From NCBI GenBank assembly GCA_000231825.2, contig JH720377.1:224762-288761 (forward strand): DNA of 64,000 bases, in the 5' to 3' direction. The notes beneath the pieces were generated by a model. The model had not been told where the DNA came from and did no database searches. It saw only the letters and a list, made by a program, of their open reading frames with translations. Below are positions 52,774-64,000 of the stretch, one piece after another. Within the stretch, counting starts at the first letter, position 1. Each line of letters begins with the position of its first letter. The position numbers were made by a program, and so were the translations under genes. The DNA comes from Tetrahymena elliotti 4EA (lineage: Eukaryota; Ciliophora; Oligohymenophorea; Hymenostomatida; Tetrahymenidae).

Positions 52774-55700
52774 TCAATTAACTTAGTTTAAGTCATATTC
52801 TTCTAAAATTTACTATTATTACTAATGCACAAACTAAGAATTATCTCTTGGTTAACCTTGAAGTTCTTTAATTTCTTTATTGATTTTTATTGCTTATTAG
52901 TATAGAATCTTTTAACTATTCTGGTTGGCTATTTATGAGTTCTTCAAGCTAAAGAATTAGGCATCCCTAAAAATAATTAAAAAATTAAAATTAAATAAGT
53001 GTTTTTATTTATTTCAATATAATTACTGAGAAAATGAATTCTTGTTTAGTTATGTTTTATCTTTAAATTATTTATATAAATTATTTCCTAATTATTACTT
53101 CACAATTTAGAACTCATCTAAATCTTATTAGCTATTAGGATCATTTAAAGTGTAATGGTTATTCTCAACTACTATATTATTCAATTGAGATATCCCTGAA
53201 AAATTTACTTTCTAAGGGATAGCATTTAGGTAAGAATATTGCTTTAAAAGTTAAGCATTTGATGATGATTTTGATATATTTTTAGTTGAGTAAAATTGAT
53301 CTTATAGTGATTTATTTATTGTTTATTTGAGTAAATCAATACTAGAAGGTGTAGTCTATTTGTGTTTATAACTTTGAATTGATGAATTTACCTAATTGTT
53401 TTCTGATATAAACATCTAATTTTTACTTTTTGATTGAAAAATTTTTGGTTAATTTTAATTCTTTGTAGAACCTTACTACTTATTCGAATTCTACTATTAC
53501 CACATATTTGCATGCTTTTAGTTGTGAATACCAAATGTATATTCATTGTTTTAACCTTTATTATTTTAATTTAATCCACTTAATTTGATATTACTCTCAA
53601 GCTCTTAGCAAACTTCAATAGCTTTCTAAATTCTTTTATTTTTCAAATAGATTAAAAAAAATAATTTATTTATTAAAAAATTACTTTTAGTTTTAGGTCT
53701 CACTATGATTAGAATCCAATCCCTAAAATTGTAAAGGCTCATCTTTTTCTTGAGGTTTTGCAGTGAGAATTTATGGAACTTCTTAGTTTTTTTGATAATC
53801 TATATTACCTGTAATAAGTTATAAATCAAAATAGATTAAATAATAAAAAGAATTCAAATTACTTGAATTAATATAATCGTATTTGCAGTTAAGATATGTT
53901 AAGAATGTTGGTGACATTCTTTTTTCAGAATAAAAGCCTTTTTCTTAATCATAAACTTTTAATCTTTTGACAGAATTAGTAACTGTAAAATTAGAATGAT
54001 TTTATTGGTTATAATTTTATTTTTTTTAAGTAGAATTGTTTCTTGTTTAAGCTTCTGATTTTTTGCTTGGTGTCATTATTGAAGTGTAAGAATTTTTCAT
54101 TCTTTCAACATTCTTTTCCGAGACTTTCTTTTACCATTCAACCTATCTATCATAAATACTCATGTTATGTTATTCGTCCTATGGCATAGGCTTGTATTTC
54201 TTTGGATTAATTTAAGGTCTAAAGGTACAACCTACAGTTTCTTCCTTTTTCTTCTCTTCAATTCTTTTTTCTAACAAAATTTATTTCCTTTTCATGAATA
54301 TCTATGTTTTATCTTCAATAGGTAAGTAGTTATTGCTTTTATTATAAAAATACATTTTACTATTCAGAGAAAATCAATAATAATTCACTTTACTTATTCA
54401 AAGAGAGTCTTTAAGCTTTTTCTGTTAACTTTGGTTTAAATGTGCATTTTTAGAGGTCTTTTGCTTCATTATCTTTCTAAATACTCTTTAGCTTTTCCTC
54501 TTTTTCTAACTTAATTTACATTCCATGATAATAAATATTGCATAATAACTCAGTTTGATGATCTTATTTTTTAGGTTATGAGCTTTATGGTCTTTGCTAA
54601 GAAGGATTCTAATAACTATGATATTATTATTTATTACTATTAGTGATATTATTATTTATCTTCTTATTATTATTTTTGTTGTTAGTGCTTATTGTGCTAT
54701 TACTGATTTTATTTGCGTTACTTTTTGTTTGTATCTTAGAATCTTTAGAAACAGTTTCACTGATTTAGGATAACCGTTAAATATTTGCTTAAGTGTTTTA
54801 ATTATCTAATAAAATAGTAAAAAACATTAGATGAATTAGTTTAAAATAAAATTATTACTTTGAAAGGTATCTTATGAGCTTATCATAAGGGAGGATTTAA
54901 CTGTTTTTAACTATTCAAGAGAGTTTGCATCTTTTATTGATTATTAAGAAAATCTCTAAGTTATACTTTAGTTTTTTTATTGCTATGATTATGGAATTTA
55001 TTCTTATTTCTTCTACTAGAGCACTTGCTAAGTCTTAACTAAATTAGAAGAATTGCTTGATTATATAGTGAACGTTTATTTTGAATTATTGGTTTGTGAC
55101 TAAGTTGTTGACTAATCATTGCTTTTTTTAAATAATTACTACTTTTACTGTAACTCTAATAGTTGCTTTTAGTATCTATTTTAATATTCCACTTCAGCCT
55201 CTTCTGGGGTCATTTTAGATAATTGTTTTTCAAACCTTATATTTTCTTCATATAGCTCTGAATTATTTTAGTTGATGCTATTTTTTGCTCCACGAGATGA
55301 TTACTTTTTACTTAGTTGAGGTTTTATTTCTTAAGGAGAAATTTAATCAGATTAAAATCCATATTAATTTTATTGGCTTTATTATTAGTCAAAATAATTT
55401 TCTTATATGTGCTCTAACTCATGATTATGCTATTAAATTTAATCCCTAACTGCTTCTGCATAATATTCTTATTCATGTTAGTGATCTCCTCCATTTTGGT
55501 GTTACCTAAAATTAAAATAACGAAATATTAATAATTTTATTAAAATTAAAAAAATATTACTCAGTATAATCTTAAGTTGCATATCTAGCTTATCTTTAAT
55601 AGTTTTAGCTTATTCCATTAACCTCATCTAGCTCATCGTCATCATCATCTTCGTTATGATTTTGATATTGATGGTGTTGATGATTATGATGTTGCTAGTG

Positions 55701-56084
55701 CTAATCTAATTAATAAATAACTTTGCATTTAAGAAATAATTTCAATCAAAAATATATACTTTAATCTTGACTATCTAATTCTTATTCTGAGATGTCTTGT
55801 TCTTCATCCTCGCTTTTAATAGGATCTTTATAAATGTTTATATATTCTTCATTTCTGTCTTCATAAAATTATTGCTCCTGTTTATAGCTGGCCTGTCTGT
55901 TTTATTAGCTCTTCTTTTCTATTAAGTTTCATAAAGATGGAATTTGCTGAATCAAATTTATTTAAGAGAGATTTTAAAAATTACTTTGCTAAATATTAAC
56001 TTCATATAGCTCTAAATCACTAGAATTCTCCATATTGTACTAATTTTCATGCTCTGATTCCTATCCTGAATTTTTACGACTCAT
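52774..56084 (-). CDS. Q/N-rich protein with TFKPK/TFRPQ motifs
   Basis: About eight exons encode an estimated 900 residues. The protein starts MSRKNSGQESEHENQ, is acidic at first, then has a His/Gln run (HQHHNHQHHQY) and an acidic Asp run, and becomes strongly Gln/Asn/Ser-rich. Two related motifs are visible: CTFKPKLTEKAQ and CTFRPQINPKKYKPM, each preceded by a Lys/Glu-rich helix. Ciliate proteins with repeated 'C-T-F-x-P-x-[IL]-[NT]' motifs are common and uncharacterised. The segment MSIYDRQVEWQKKV following the second motif also fits that type. The C-terminal quarter, below about 53,700, is again Gln/Asn-rich. Splicing was read by eye and some junctions are uncertain, so the model could contain two genes. 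Cytoskeletal or ciliary association is a guess. Confidence 0.6.
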
Positions 56085-57120
56085 TTATATTAGCTTTATA
56101 TTTATTATTTAGTACTTAATCTATTAATTTAAATGTAAAGGTTTTTTTTTAACTATTCTATCAGCCGATTAAAATAAAACAAAACAAAGACTTGCTAGCT
56201 GAAAAATAATTAATTTTCAATAAATAAAATTATTGATAGATTAATAATTATTAAAGTTTATATTGATATCTAATAAATAATATTTGTTGTTTATTCATAT
56301 CATATATTATGAGCATATTATACAAAATAGACAAACAAATAGAAATTTATTCTAACAATTTAAGGGAATCAAGATATATTTTTAATTTAAAATTATTACT
56401 GAAAAATTTAAATATCTTTTTTAAATGATATACTTAAAAAGACTACAAGACTACTTTATTTAACATAAAAAAAAATAAAATTTATTTATTGGATTAAATA
56501 AGCTTTGTTTAAAGAATTTTTTGAGAATAACTATTGAAATTAGCTTAAATATTTTAAAATAAAAATATTTTTAGAAAAGTTAAAGTAATTTTAATCTTTT
56601 ATTTTCAAATTATTCATACTACCAAATAAAATTTTTTATAAAATTATTTTATCCCTAAATCCTTAGAAAGGAATGATTAAATCTAAATTAAAATATTTGC
56701 AAATCAGTTAAATTTGAATATCTTAATCAATTCTTAGGCTATTAAAATATTATTCTGAAAGAAAAAAGATGAATATTTAAAAATCAAAAAAACAGAAAGA
56801 AAATTAAAGTGAATCTTAAATTCCTTCTTTTTTTTGAATTAAATAGAATTTATTTCATTTCATAAAAATCTTTTATTTTTGCTCTTTAATTGATAAATTT
56901 AGTAAAATTTTATTTATGTGTTTCTAGTTTTTATATTTAGTTTTTATTTTTTTCATCTGAGTTTATATATTTGTTATTTTTTTATTTTATTTTGTTTATT
57001 TGTTTGTTAATTTTTTTATTTCTTTTTAATTATTTTAATTTTAATTTTTATTTTAAATTTGGATTGGAATTTATATTTTGTTTTTAATTTTTTTAATTCT
57101 TTTTATTATTTTTATGTTAT
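56085..57120. promoter_or_regulatory. upstream AT-rich spacer with T-rich tract
   Basis: The part next to 56084 should hold the promoter of the minus-strand Q/N-rich gene. From about 56880 to 57120 the plus strand is a long T-rich tract with hardly any C or G. No gene seen. Confidence 0.4.
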
Positions 57121-57620
57121 TTATTATTAGAGAGAGCAACTATTCGCCTATCAACAAGAAGATTCTCAACGTTCCTAATATGTTAAAGGGAAGAAGAGGG
57201 GGTTAATGTTCGCGTTTCCTTGAGATACGTATAATCCGCAACATACAATATACTCTTGAATGTCTGTGTATTACTATTTTTTATCCTATCTAAAGATTTA
57301 AGCCTTTTTCAAGGATAGTAATACCATTCACTCCTAGAGCTTTAAGAGTCCCTCAAAAACTTAAACAAGCAGCACCAAATGCTTACTTATTACAATTCAT
57401 ATTAATTGACTTACTTTTCTTACCTTTCGATTAATAAATAAATTAATCAGCAATAAAGCACAGTTCTATTTATTATCAGCTCACTACCCATAATCTTATT
57501 TTAGCCATTCCATAGCAAATACTAAAGCTCTAATCATAATACTAATCAGCATAATTTTAATATAGTTTATAATTATATGGTTATTATTACAGATTAAAAC
57601 ATTTTAGATGCGATTTAAGT
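57121..57620. other. composition island of unknown nature
   Basis: Base composition rises clearly above the flanks, most strongly at 57130-57400 (about 40 percent G+C), directly after a T-rich tract. One plus-strand frame has no TGA for about 160 codons but is not convincingly protein-like. A minus-strand stretch around 57390-57300 looks protein-like but contains a TGA. Complementary arms are visible: ATTACTAT 57270-57277 with ATAGTAAT 57316-57323. Candidates are an RNA gene, a decayed gene or an inserted fragment, for example of organellar DNA. I cannot choose among them. Confidence 0.3.
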
Positions 57621-58620
57621 CAAATCTAAGTGTTTCTTTCTGTTAATTAGTTATTATTAGTTTTTTATGGTTTTTATCTTTTTCTTTTTTAGTAAATTAT
57701 TATAACAAAAAGGATAAATCAAATAATCTTTTGTTAAATTTCATAAAAATAAGAATTTTTTTCATCAAATGATCAATAGAGTATCTAAATCTTAGATATT
57801 TCTCAAAAAATACATATTTTGAATTTTAAAAGTTGAATTTTTGAAATTCTTAACTTTTTAATAAAACTCAGAAAATGAGAAAATAATTTTTAGTATTGAA
57901 AGTTAAATAAAATAATTATTTAAACAAAAGATGATATTTTAGACTCCAAAATAAAATTAGATATTTAATAATCAATAAAACTTACAAATATGATGATATT
58001 TATTAAGATTTCACATTCTTTTTATAAAAAATCAATATTTAAAATACCAAAATTATCTGCTTTTATAAAATGTGATGGATTATTTTTATTAATTTTAAAT
58101 AAGAAATAAAACTCAATATTTGCCATTTTTTTGTAAAAAATTAACAAAAAATAAAAAATTTTTCATAATTATTGTTAAAATTATTTGTCTTCGATCTTAA
58201 AATTCGATTATCTGGTTACTCATACAAACCAAATTTTCTATTTTTTATAAATAAAATTTCAATCAATTGAATGAATCTAGAATCTAGTTGAAAAAACTAA
58301 AAAAACTAAATTTTAAATAAAAAAGTAAATCCATTAATCTGTTTAAAAGTTTTATTTTGTTAAAAAATGATAAATAATTATTTTATTTTTTGTTATTTTT
58401 CATTTTCTTTTCTTTTATGTAATTGGAAGCTCAAAACAATTATAATGAGGATTTTAAAATTATTGATCATTCAAATAAATGTTGCTCATTTTATTAATTC
58501 GTCTGAAAAATGTTAAATTAAAAATAGAACAAATAAAAAAGTATGTATGCTTCTCTAATTTTAATATTAATTATGTTTTTTTTTTTATTCATTCAAATTA
58601 TTTTATTTTTATTTTTTATT
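57621..58620. other. AT-rich spacer, nothing seen
   Basis: This is A/T-rich sequence without a supportable gene. A short ORF around 58480-58700 reads through the T-rich tandem repeat and is a composition artefact. Confidence 0.5.
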
Positions 58621-58626
58621 TATTTA

Positions 58627-58700
58627 TTTATTTTTTAATTTTTTTAATTTTTATTTGTTTATTTTTTAATTTTTTTAATTTTTATTTGTTTATTTTTTAA
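58627..58700 (+). repeat. 31-bp T-rich tandem repeat, about 2.3 copies
   Basis: A unit of TTATTTTTTAA, then TTTTTTTAATTTTTATTTGT, repeats with a 31-bp period. Key positions A58630, A58661 and A58692, and G58657 and G58688, are in register. It sits inside a longer T-rich tract (58575-58745). Replication slippage is the simplest origin. Confidence 0.7.
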
Positions 58701-58744
58701 ATATTTATTATTATTTTATTTATTTATTTTTATCATTTATATTT

Positions 58745-61125
58745 ATTTGTTTTTTAATTTTATATTTTCCATTTATATTTCTAATCTAAAGAGCGAGGAA
58801 ACCTATTTTAATTTTTTTAAAAATATTTTTTATAATATTAGCATGTCTAAGAGAGAATTTTCTTGATTTATCAAGGACTCTTCAATCAATTTACTGCTAT
58901 ATATTCTTACTAGAGATTTATGCGTTAAAAACTAGGGCTTAATTGGTTTTTAGTAAGTTTTTTATAATCTTAAAAGTAAATGATCTTATTAGAAGGTCTT
59001 TTGAAAGAATTAGTAAGATTAAAATCATTAGCGTTTAAATGATCTTAAAAATACTTTATGTTTATCAAATAAATAACGATAGCTATAAATTTCGTATATG
59101 AATGTGTTAGATTAACAAACAGAGGGCACTGTTTTTATAGATTTAGAATTGGAATTTTAAAAACTGATACGATTCTAAATATAATCTGATTTTATTCTTA
59201 AAAACTTTGTTAATAAATGTTAAAAACTAAGATTTATAGCTTTCATTTTTATTTGTTCTTGTTAGAATTTATTTTTCCTTATTTTTTTAGTAAATTCATA
59301 CTTTTTAATATTTATTTATTGAAATTTATTATGATTAATTTAAATCAAACTTTTCCTTTCTCAAGAAAAATTCAAAAATTGAGGAATGATAATTAATATC
59401 ATGACTAAATGACTAAATGAGAAATTTAAAGATAATTAAATAATTTACAATAATAAATAAATAAAAATGTTTAATCATTAAAATACAACACACAAAATTT
59501 GAATTCTATTTAAAATGGGTATTTTATATGTTTAATGACATTATTAATTCAGGTTAATTTTTATAAAGATAAGGATAAATATTTTTGTAACAATAATCTC
59601 TCAATTAAAATATTAAATTTTTAAAGTTTAATAATCAACAAAATTTGATCTCTATTTTAAAATATTTTAAAAAGATTTTTTTTTTTGATGGTATAAATTT
59701 AGTTCAAATAATTCGAGAAATCTATTTTATAATAAATATTTTAGAATAATAGAATGCCTAGTCTTTCTTTACTTTAATATCAAAATTTTGATGGACTATG
59801 TACAGTGTTATCAGCTAAAACATAATTTATTTAAGGTTAACATACTAAATTTATTAAGAATACAATCATATTTATGAATTAATAATTTCTTTTATTTCGA
59901 GAAAATATTTATTTATTAACAAAAGTTATTTTGATTTTTCAGATCTTGTTTTTAAGAAACTTTCAATTCAGTATTTTTTTCTTATTTTTCTTAATTTTTT
60001 CATAAGAAACAAATTAATTAAATTTATCTTATCTCTTCTTTCTTCTTTTTGCTTAATATTAAATATTTTTTAATTTTGATAGAAGAAATAAATTGGATTC
60101 AACTAACACTCAATAATGAGTTAAACAATTTACATTTTTTATAATTTCTGAATATTTAATTTTATGATATTTATTTAACTCAAATCTATTTTTTTATAAT
60201 TGATTTTCAACATCAATTTCTTTAAATTTAATTATTTTATTATTATAATTATTTAAATTTATATTATTTTTAAAATAGACTTAATTACTTTGCCATAGCC
60301 CTCTTCAAAAAAACACTAAGTTATAGAAATTGAGTTTTTAAAAAAATAAATATTATAGTAAACCTCTAAATTTTTTATTCTGATATTATCATATCATCAG
60401 CAAAAAACCTTCTTTTATTTTTTTAATTACAAAAGAAATTAATATGCTAAATTAAAAACTAAGATTTAAAAAGATAGATAAACAATTTTTTTAATTAATT
60501 CTTCTAGAAAAAGTAAAATAATTTTTAGAAGTTATTTATTTTTAATTATTTTAGTTAATGTGTTTTTTCATAATTTTAAATAGTATAAACCATGCAAACT
60601 TTTTAACTACTAACCTAAAAAATATGACATCATGTTAAAAAGAAGAAATTTATTACAAATTTTTTACAAAAAAAATAATAAAAGATTTGTATGTTAGCTT
60701 CTTATTTAAAGGAACAAATTAACTTAAAATAAATAAGTAAATACTAACTTTATCAAAAAAATTAGACATGTAAAATATGCAAAATGTGTACTTAAAATGA
60801 AATTTGTTTGTATTTATGGTTTTTTATGAAATTTACCTGTCCTTTTTGGATATTAATTAAGTTTTATTTAGTGTTATAATATGTTTTAGTTGAATTAGAA
60901 GTCTTTTTTAAATTTATTTTATTTATTGAATTAATTTATTTTTAGGTTAATTTTTTTTTAAAGTTTTTTTGAAGGTATTTGAGTTGGTTTTATTAGATGT
61001 GGATTTTAATAGGAATTTATTTATTTATTAGGAATAGAGAAGCTCGTATTTTTAATGTTGTTTGATTTTTCTTTCTAAAGGTTTTTTTTAAAGTTGAGTT
61101 TTTTAAGTTTTTTATCATCATCATT
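58745..61125. other. gene-poor AT-rich spacer
   Basis: No exon-like frame is supported. The part 58790-59170 is slightly less AT-rich and holds a small perfect hairpin (CTTGAT-TT-ATCAAG near 58863-58876), but I see no gene in it. Confidence 0.45.
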
Positions 61126-61455
61126 TCATCTTTCGAAGTATTTTTGACAAATAATCCAGGGTTAGTTTTAAATAATAAAGGGAATAAGAAAAATATCATA
61201 TCTTTAGGGAATAAGAATTTTGGTTAGCTGTCTATAAAGCTGAAGTTTCTCAAGCAATTTTAATCCTATTTTCTTTTGGTAGCTTAGATCTCTTTCAATC
61301 GATAAGCTATAGCATAAAATAGTTTCCACCTCGGCTTCTTTTTTGCAGCTTGACTTACATGTTATTTTTAGAACTACTCTGCTAATTGATCTTGTCTCAT
61401 TAGAAATCTTCACATTATTCCTTTCTTTTAGTAAATGCAAATTGTAGGTTCCCAT
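61126..61455 (-). CDS. doubtful ORF with atypical codon use
   Basis: A 109-codon frame runs from ATG 61455 to TGA 61126-61128. Its first 83 codons contain no TAA or TAG, and Gln there is written only CAA/CAG, unlike the other genes in this window; G+C is raised too. The translation (MGTYNLHLLKERNNVKISNE, KITCKSSCKKEAEVETILCY) has no recognisable domain or signal peptide. It could be a real small gene, a recent insert, a gene fragment, or the composition effect of an RNA gene. I recognise nothing. Confidence 0.25.
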
Positions 61456-62013
61456 AGCAAAAACTTGTAACCTGTGTATGATAGAATTAGAAAATAACTA
61501 AAATCTACTTTAAAAAACTTAATCCGTTTGTACTCGATTATATAAATTTTAAAATAAAAGGCCTATTAAAAACTTTGTGTTTGGAAGGATTAAAAACTAT
61601 ACCGAGCTCTATGAAAATTATTGCGTTAAAATTAATTATAAAAAATATCGTTAAATTTTTTCACTTTTAATTAAAGGTGATCGTTGAAAAATTGATGAAT
61701 AAATAAATATATTTTCTTAATTGATACCATAATTTTATTAACAAATAGTAAAAAGTGGAAAGATTATCAAAAAATATTTTAAAATTTATCATAAAATAAT
61801 CTATTTTAAAAATATTTTTTTTATTTTATTATTTTAAGCTTTTTAGTAAGTTGATAAATAACAATAACTTAAACATAAATTATTTTTTAAGAAAATTTAA
61901 AGTTGACATATTTTTATTTTATTAAAAAAAATACTACTCTCATTTTTAAATTTAAATTGCAAATCTTTTTATTGCTCTTTTTTTGATAATAAATCAGTTT
62001 TCTTTATTCACAA
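61456..62013. promoter_or_regulatory. upstream spacer of the protease gene
   Basis: This A/T-rich spacer presumably contains the promoter of the protease gene. No defined element was seen. Confidence 0.4.
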
Positions 62014-63597
62014 ATGAACGAGGAGTAAAATATTGATAAAGAAAATATTAATCCTAATAGCTAATCATCTCTTTGTTAAAATTAATAGAAATTAACTTAC
62101 TTTCAGCAAAAAGCAACTTTTTATTTAGATGAAGACACAAAGAATTTTTCATAAACGTTTTAAGAAAATGCTAAAAACTACAAATTCAATCTAGATAAAA
62201 ACAATTTCATACATTTTTGGCCTAATTATCCAATCAGACATTAGAAACTCCTCTTAAATAATTTCTTACCTAAATAAAAAGAAAATTCAAAAGTAAAACC
62301 TTTGAATGTAAATTTTGAGGGTTCTTAGGTCGCTAATCTAGAATAAAAAGCTTAGGCTGTAGGCTAAGTATTTGTTGTTTATGTAGAAAAAAACAATTTC
62401 ATTGATTTCTTAGAAATAAGTTGTGCTACTTTTTCAGTCGTAGAGTTTGACAACTAATAATCAAGCAATTAACATTCAAATGAAATATTTGGCTTAACTG
62501 TAGCTCATGTCTTTATGGACACTCCTCAAAATACTAAAGGAGATTACTACCGTTTAATATTTGTAAGCATGAGTGAGATAGATGTATTTGAAGATTTTAA
62601 AAAGTCACTTTAAAAATTTAAAGCAAAAAAAAGAAAATAAATAGTTGATTTTAGTAAATAAAATGAGTTTTAAATAAAAGATTTCAGTTTACTTCTTCAG
62701 AGTTATTTAATAGAAGAAGATAAATATTTTAAGGAATAGCCTATTTTTTAAGCATTCATAAATTATGAATTTCTTGAATATAGAAGAGAATTAATATCAA
62801 TCATTTGGGAGAGTGAGAATTCTCATCAATATTTATTAGATCCTCTAAATGGTTTATAATGTCTTCCTAGTATTGATTGCTGCTTACTCTCGTTTAATGA
62901 TAAATTTATTGATTTCTTTCATTAGAAGAAGATAGATTCTTTAAAAATTTAACAAAATGATTATAATTATGAGCATGATTAATAAAATATTATTTGCATG
63001 ATAGGATTTTAATAAATTTCTGGGAGCATTTTCTAAAAGAAAGACCCAACATATCTCTTAAACATACTTCATGAAAAGAAAGGAATATAACCAATCGAAG
63101 TGAATAAATTAATTAATCCACACAAATCTCTATAAATAGGATAACATGCAAAAACTAACAATTATATTATGGCATTTGAAGCTAGCACAACTCAGGGATC
63201 AAGTGGCTCCCCTGTTCTGGATCTGAATGGAAATCTAATTGGTAAAATTATATTCATTAAAGAAAAAAAATTAAATTAAAAATATTAATTAGGCATAAAC
63301 ACTGGCTATTTTGATGATGTAACTAGTTATGAAGATACTCAAGAAACCTAAACTTATCAAAATATTGTTAATTTTGATAAAAATGTTAAAGAAAATTAAT
63401 CAAATTATCATAAGATAAAAAATTATAACTGTGGAGTTGATGCTAATCATATAATTTTTTAAGCTTTTTAGAAGAAGGATATTTCTATATTTTACCAAAT
63501 ACAATAACAATATCCATCAGAACTAAGAAAATCTGTTCCTCCAAATTATAATTATCAAGTATCAAATTAAAAATAAAATAAAAAAAGGAAGAGATGA
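62014..63597 (+). CDS. trypsin-like serine protease domain protein
   Basis: A single exon gives 527 residues in phase. After about 80 polar residues, a chymotrypsin-fold region is visible. The histidine motif is GLTVAHVF with H165. The serine motif is TQGSSGSPVLDLNGNLIG with S397, matching the G-x-S-G-S-P-V pattern of trypsin-like and HtrA-like enzymes, including the typical following strand (VLDLNGNLIGKIIF). The catalytic Asp should lie between them; CCLLSFND near residue 290 is a candidate but not certain. The H to S spacing (232 residues) is longer than in trypsin (about 140), so the domain carries insertions. No signal peptide or PDZ domain is seen, and a basic tail (KKRKR) ends the protein. 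It is probably an intracellular peptidase; activity is inferred. Confidence 0.8.
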
Positions 63598-64000
63598 AGA
63601 TAAGTAATATTTTTAATCTATGTCTTATATTATTAACACTTAAAGAGATATTACAACTTTTACAGCAATAGAATATTAGTTATTAATTAAAATTAAAATA
63701 CATTAATTTATGATAAAAATTGTTTTTTATTTTGATAATTGTTGAATGGTGGTGAATATAATTAAATACTGCGTTAAAAAAATTAAAGGTGTTGGTTTTT
63801 ATTTATTTTTTCAAATTAAAACCCCAATTTTAAAATTGGTAATAAAATCTTTAATCTCTAAAATTTTTTTCTTATATTATTGTAAAAATTGTGTTTAAAT
63901 ATTAGTTATGGATTTTGAATATTTGTTTTAAATTTCTTTATTCAGTGTTTTTATAATTTTATAAAAGTTCCAATAAAATTGGTTATACTGGAGCATAAAA
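63598..64000. other. AT-rich 3' spacer at window edge
   Basis: This is the 3' region of the protease gene. It is A/T-rich with no further gene visible up to the end of the window. Confidence 0.5.

Noticed and set aside
58479..58700. 73-codon ORF rich in Phe, Ile and Leu
   Set aside because: It reads through a T-rich tract and 31-bp tandem repeats and looks like a low-complexity artefact.

Overview
The window is nuclear DNA of a ciliate that reads UAA and UAG as glutamine and uses UGA as its only stop, most likely Tetrahymena or a close relative. Base composition is extremely AT-rich. Every convincing gene is full of in-frame TAA/TAG and ends in TGA. Introns are short, AT-rich GT...AG introns, and the spacers between genes are almost pure A/T. 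A standard-code ORF search therefore shatters the genes, so all gene models here were read by eye with the ciliate code. Starts, stops and most splice phases were checked; the inner introns of multi-exon genes are approximate.

Layout. 0.8-8.1 kb: a RAD1-like checkpoint clamp (-), a double zinc-ribbon protein (+), a short hypothetical (-) and a coiled-coil protein (-). 8.9-14.4 kb: a Cache-HAMP-TPR-VWA-like membrane receptor and an EamA/DMT-type transporter, both +. 15.2-29.3 kb: a roughly 1,760-residue protein with five calponin-homology domains, a leucine-rich-repeat protein and a 1,567-residue coiled-coil protein, all +. 29.3-32 kb: a spacer holding a sharply bounded GC-rich island of about 226 bp that looks like a structured RNA gene or an insert. 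32-35 kb: an ADIP/SSX2IP-like coiled-coil protein (-). 35.2-40.1 kb: a 1,651-residue Q/N-rich protein in one exon (+). 40.6-45.1 kb: RNF113/CWC24 (-) divergent from topoisomerase III beta (+). 45.9-56.1 kb: a small basic protein (+), a CCDC42/CFAP73-type axonemal protein (-), a GAF protein (+), a small secreted Cys-rich protein (+) and a Q/N-rich TFKPK-motif protein (-). 56.1-62 kb: a gene-poor stretch with a second composition island, a 31-bp tandem repeat and one doubtful ORF. 62.0-63.6 kb: a trypsin-like protease (+).

Functional themes. Genome maintenance and RNA metabolism are represented by RAD1, TOP3B and CWC24. Cytoskeleton, cilia and cortex are represented by the CH-repeat, CCDC42-like and ADIP-like proteins and several coiled-coil proteins. 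The Cache receptor, GAF protein and transporter suggest sensing and transport. There is no operon logic; neighbours share at most divergent promoter regions. I saw no tRNA, rRNA, CRISPR array or intact transposon. The best candidate for something undescribed is the 31.28-31.50 kb island.
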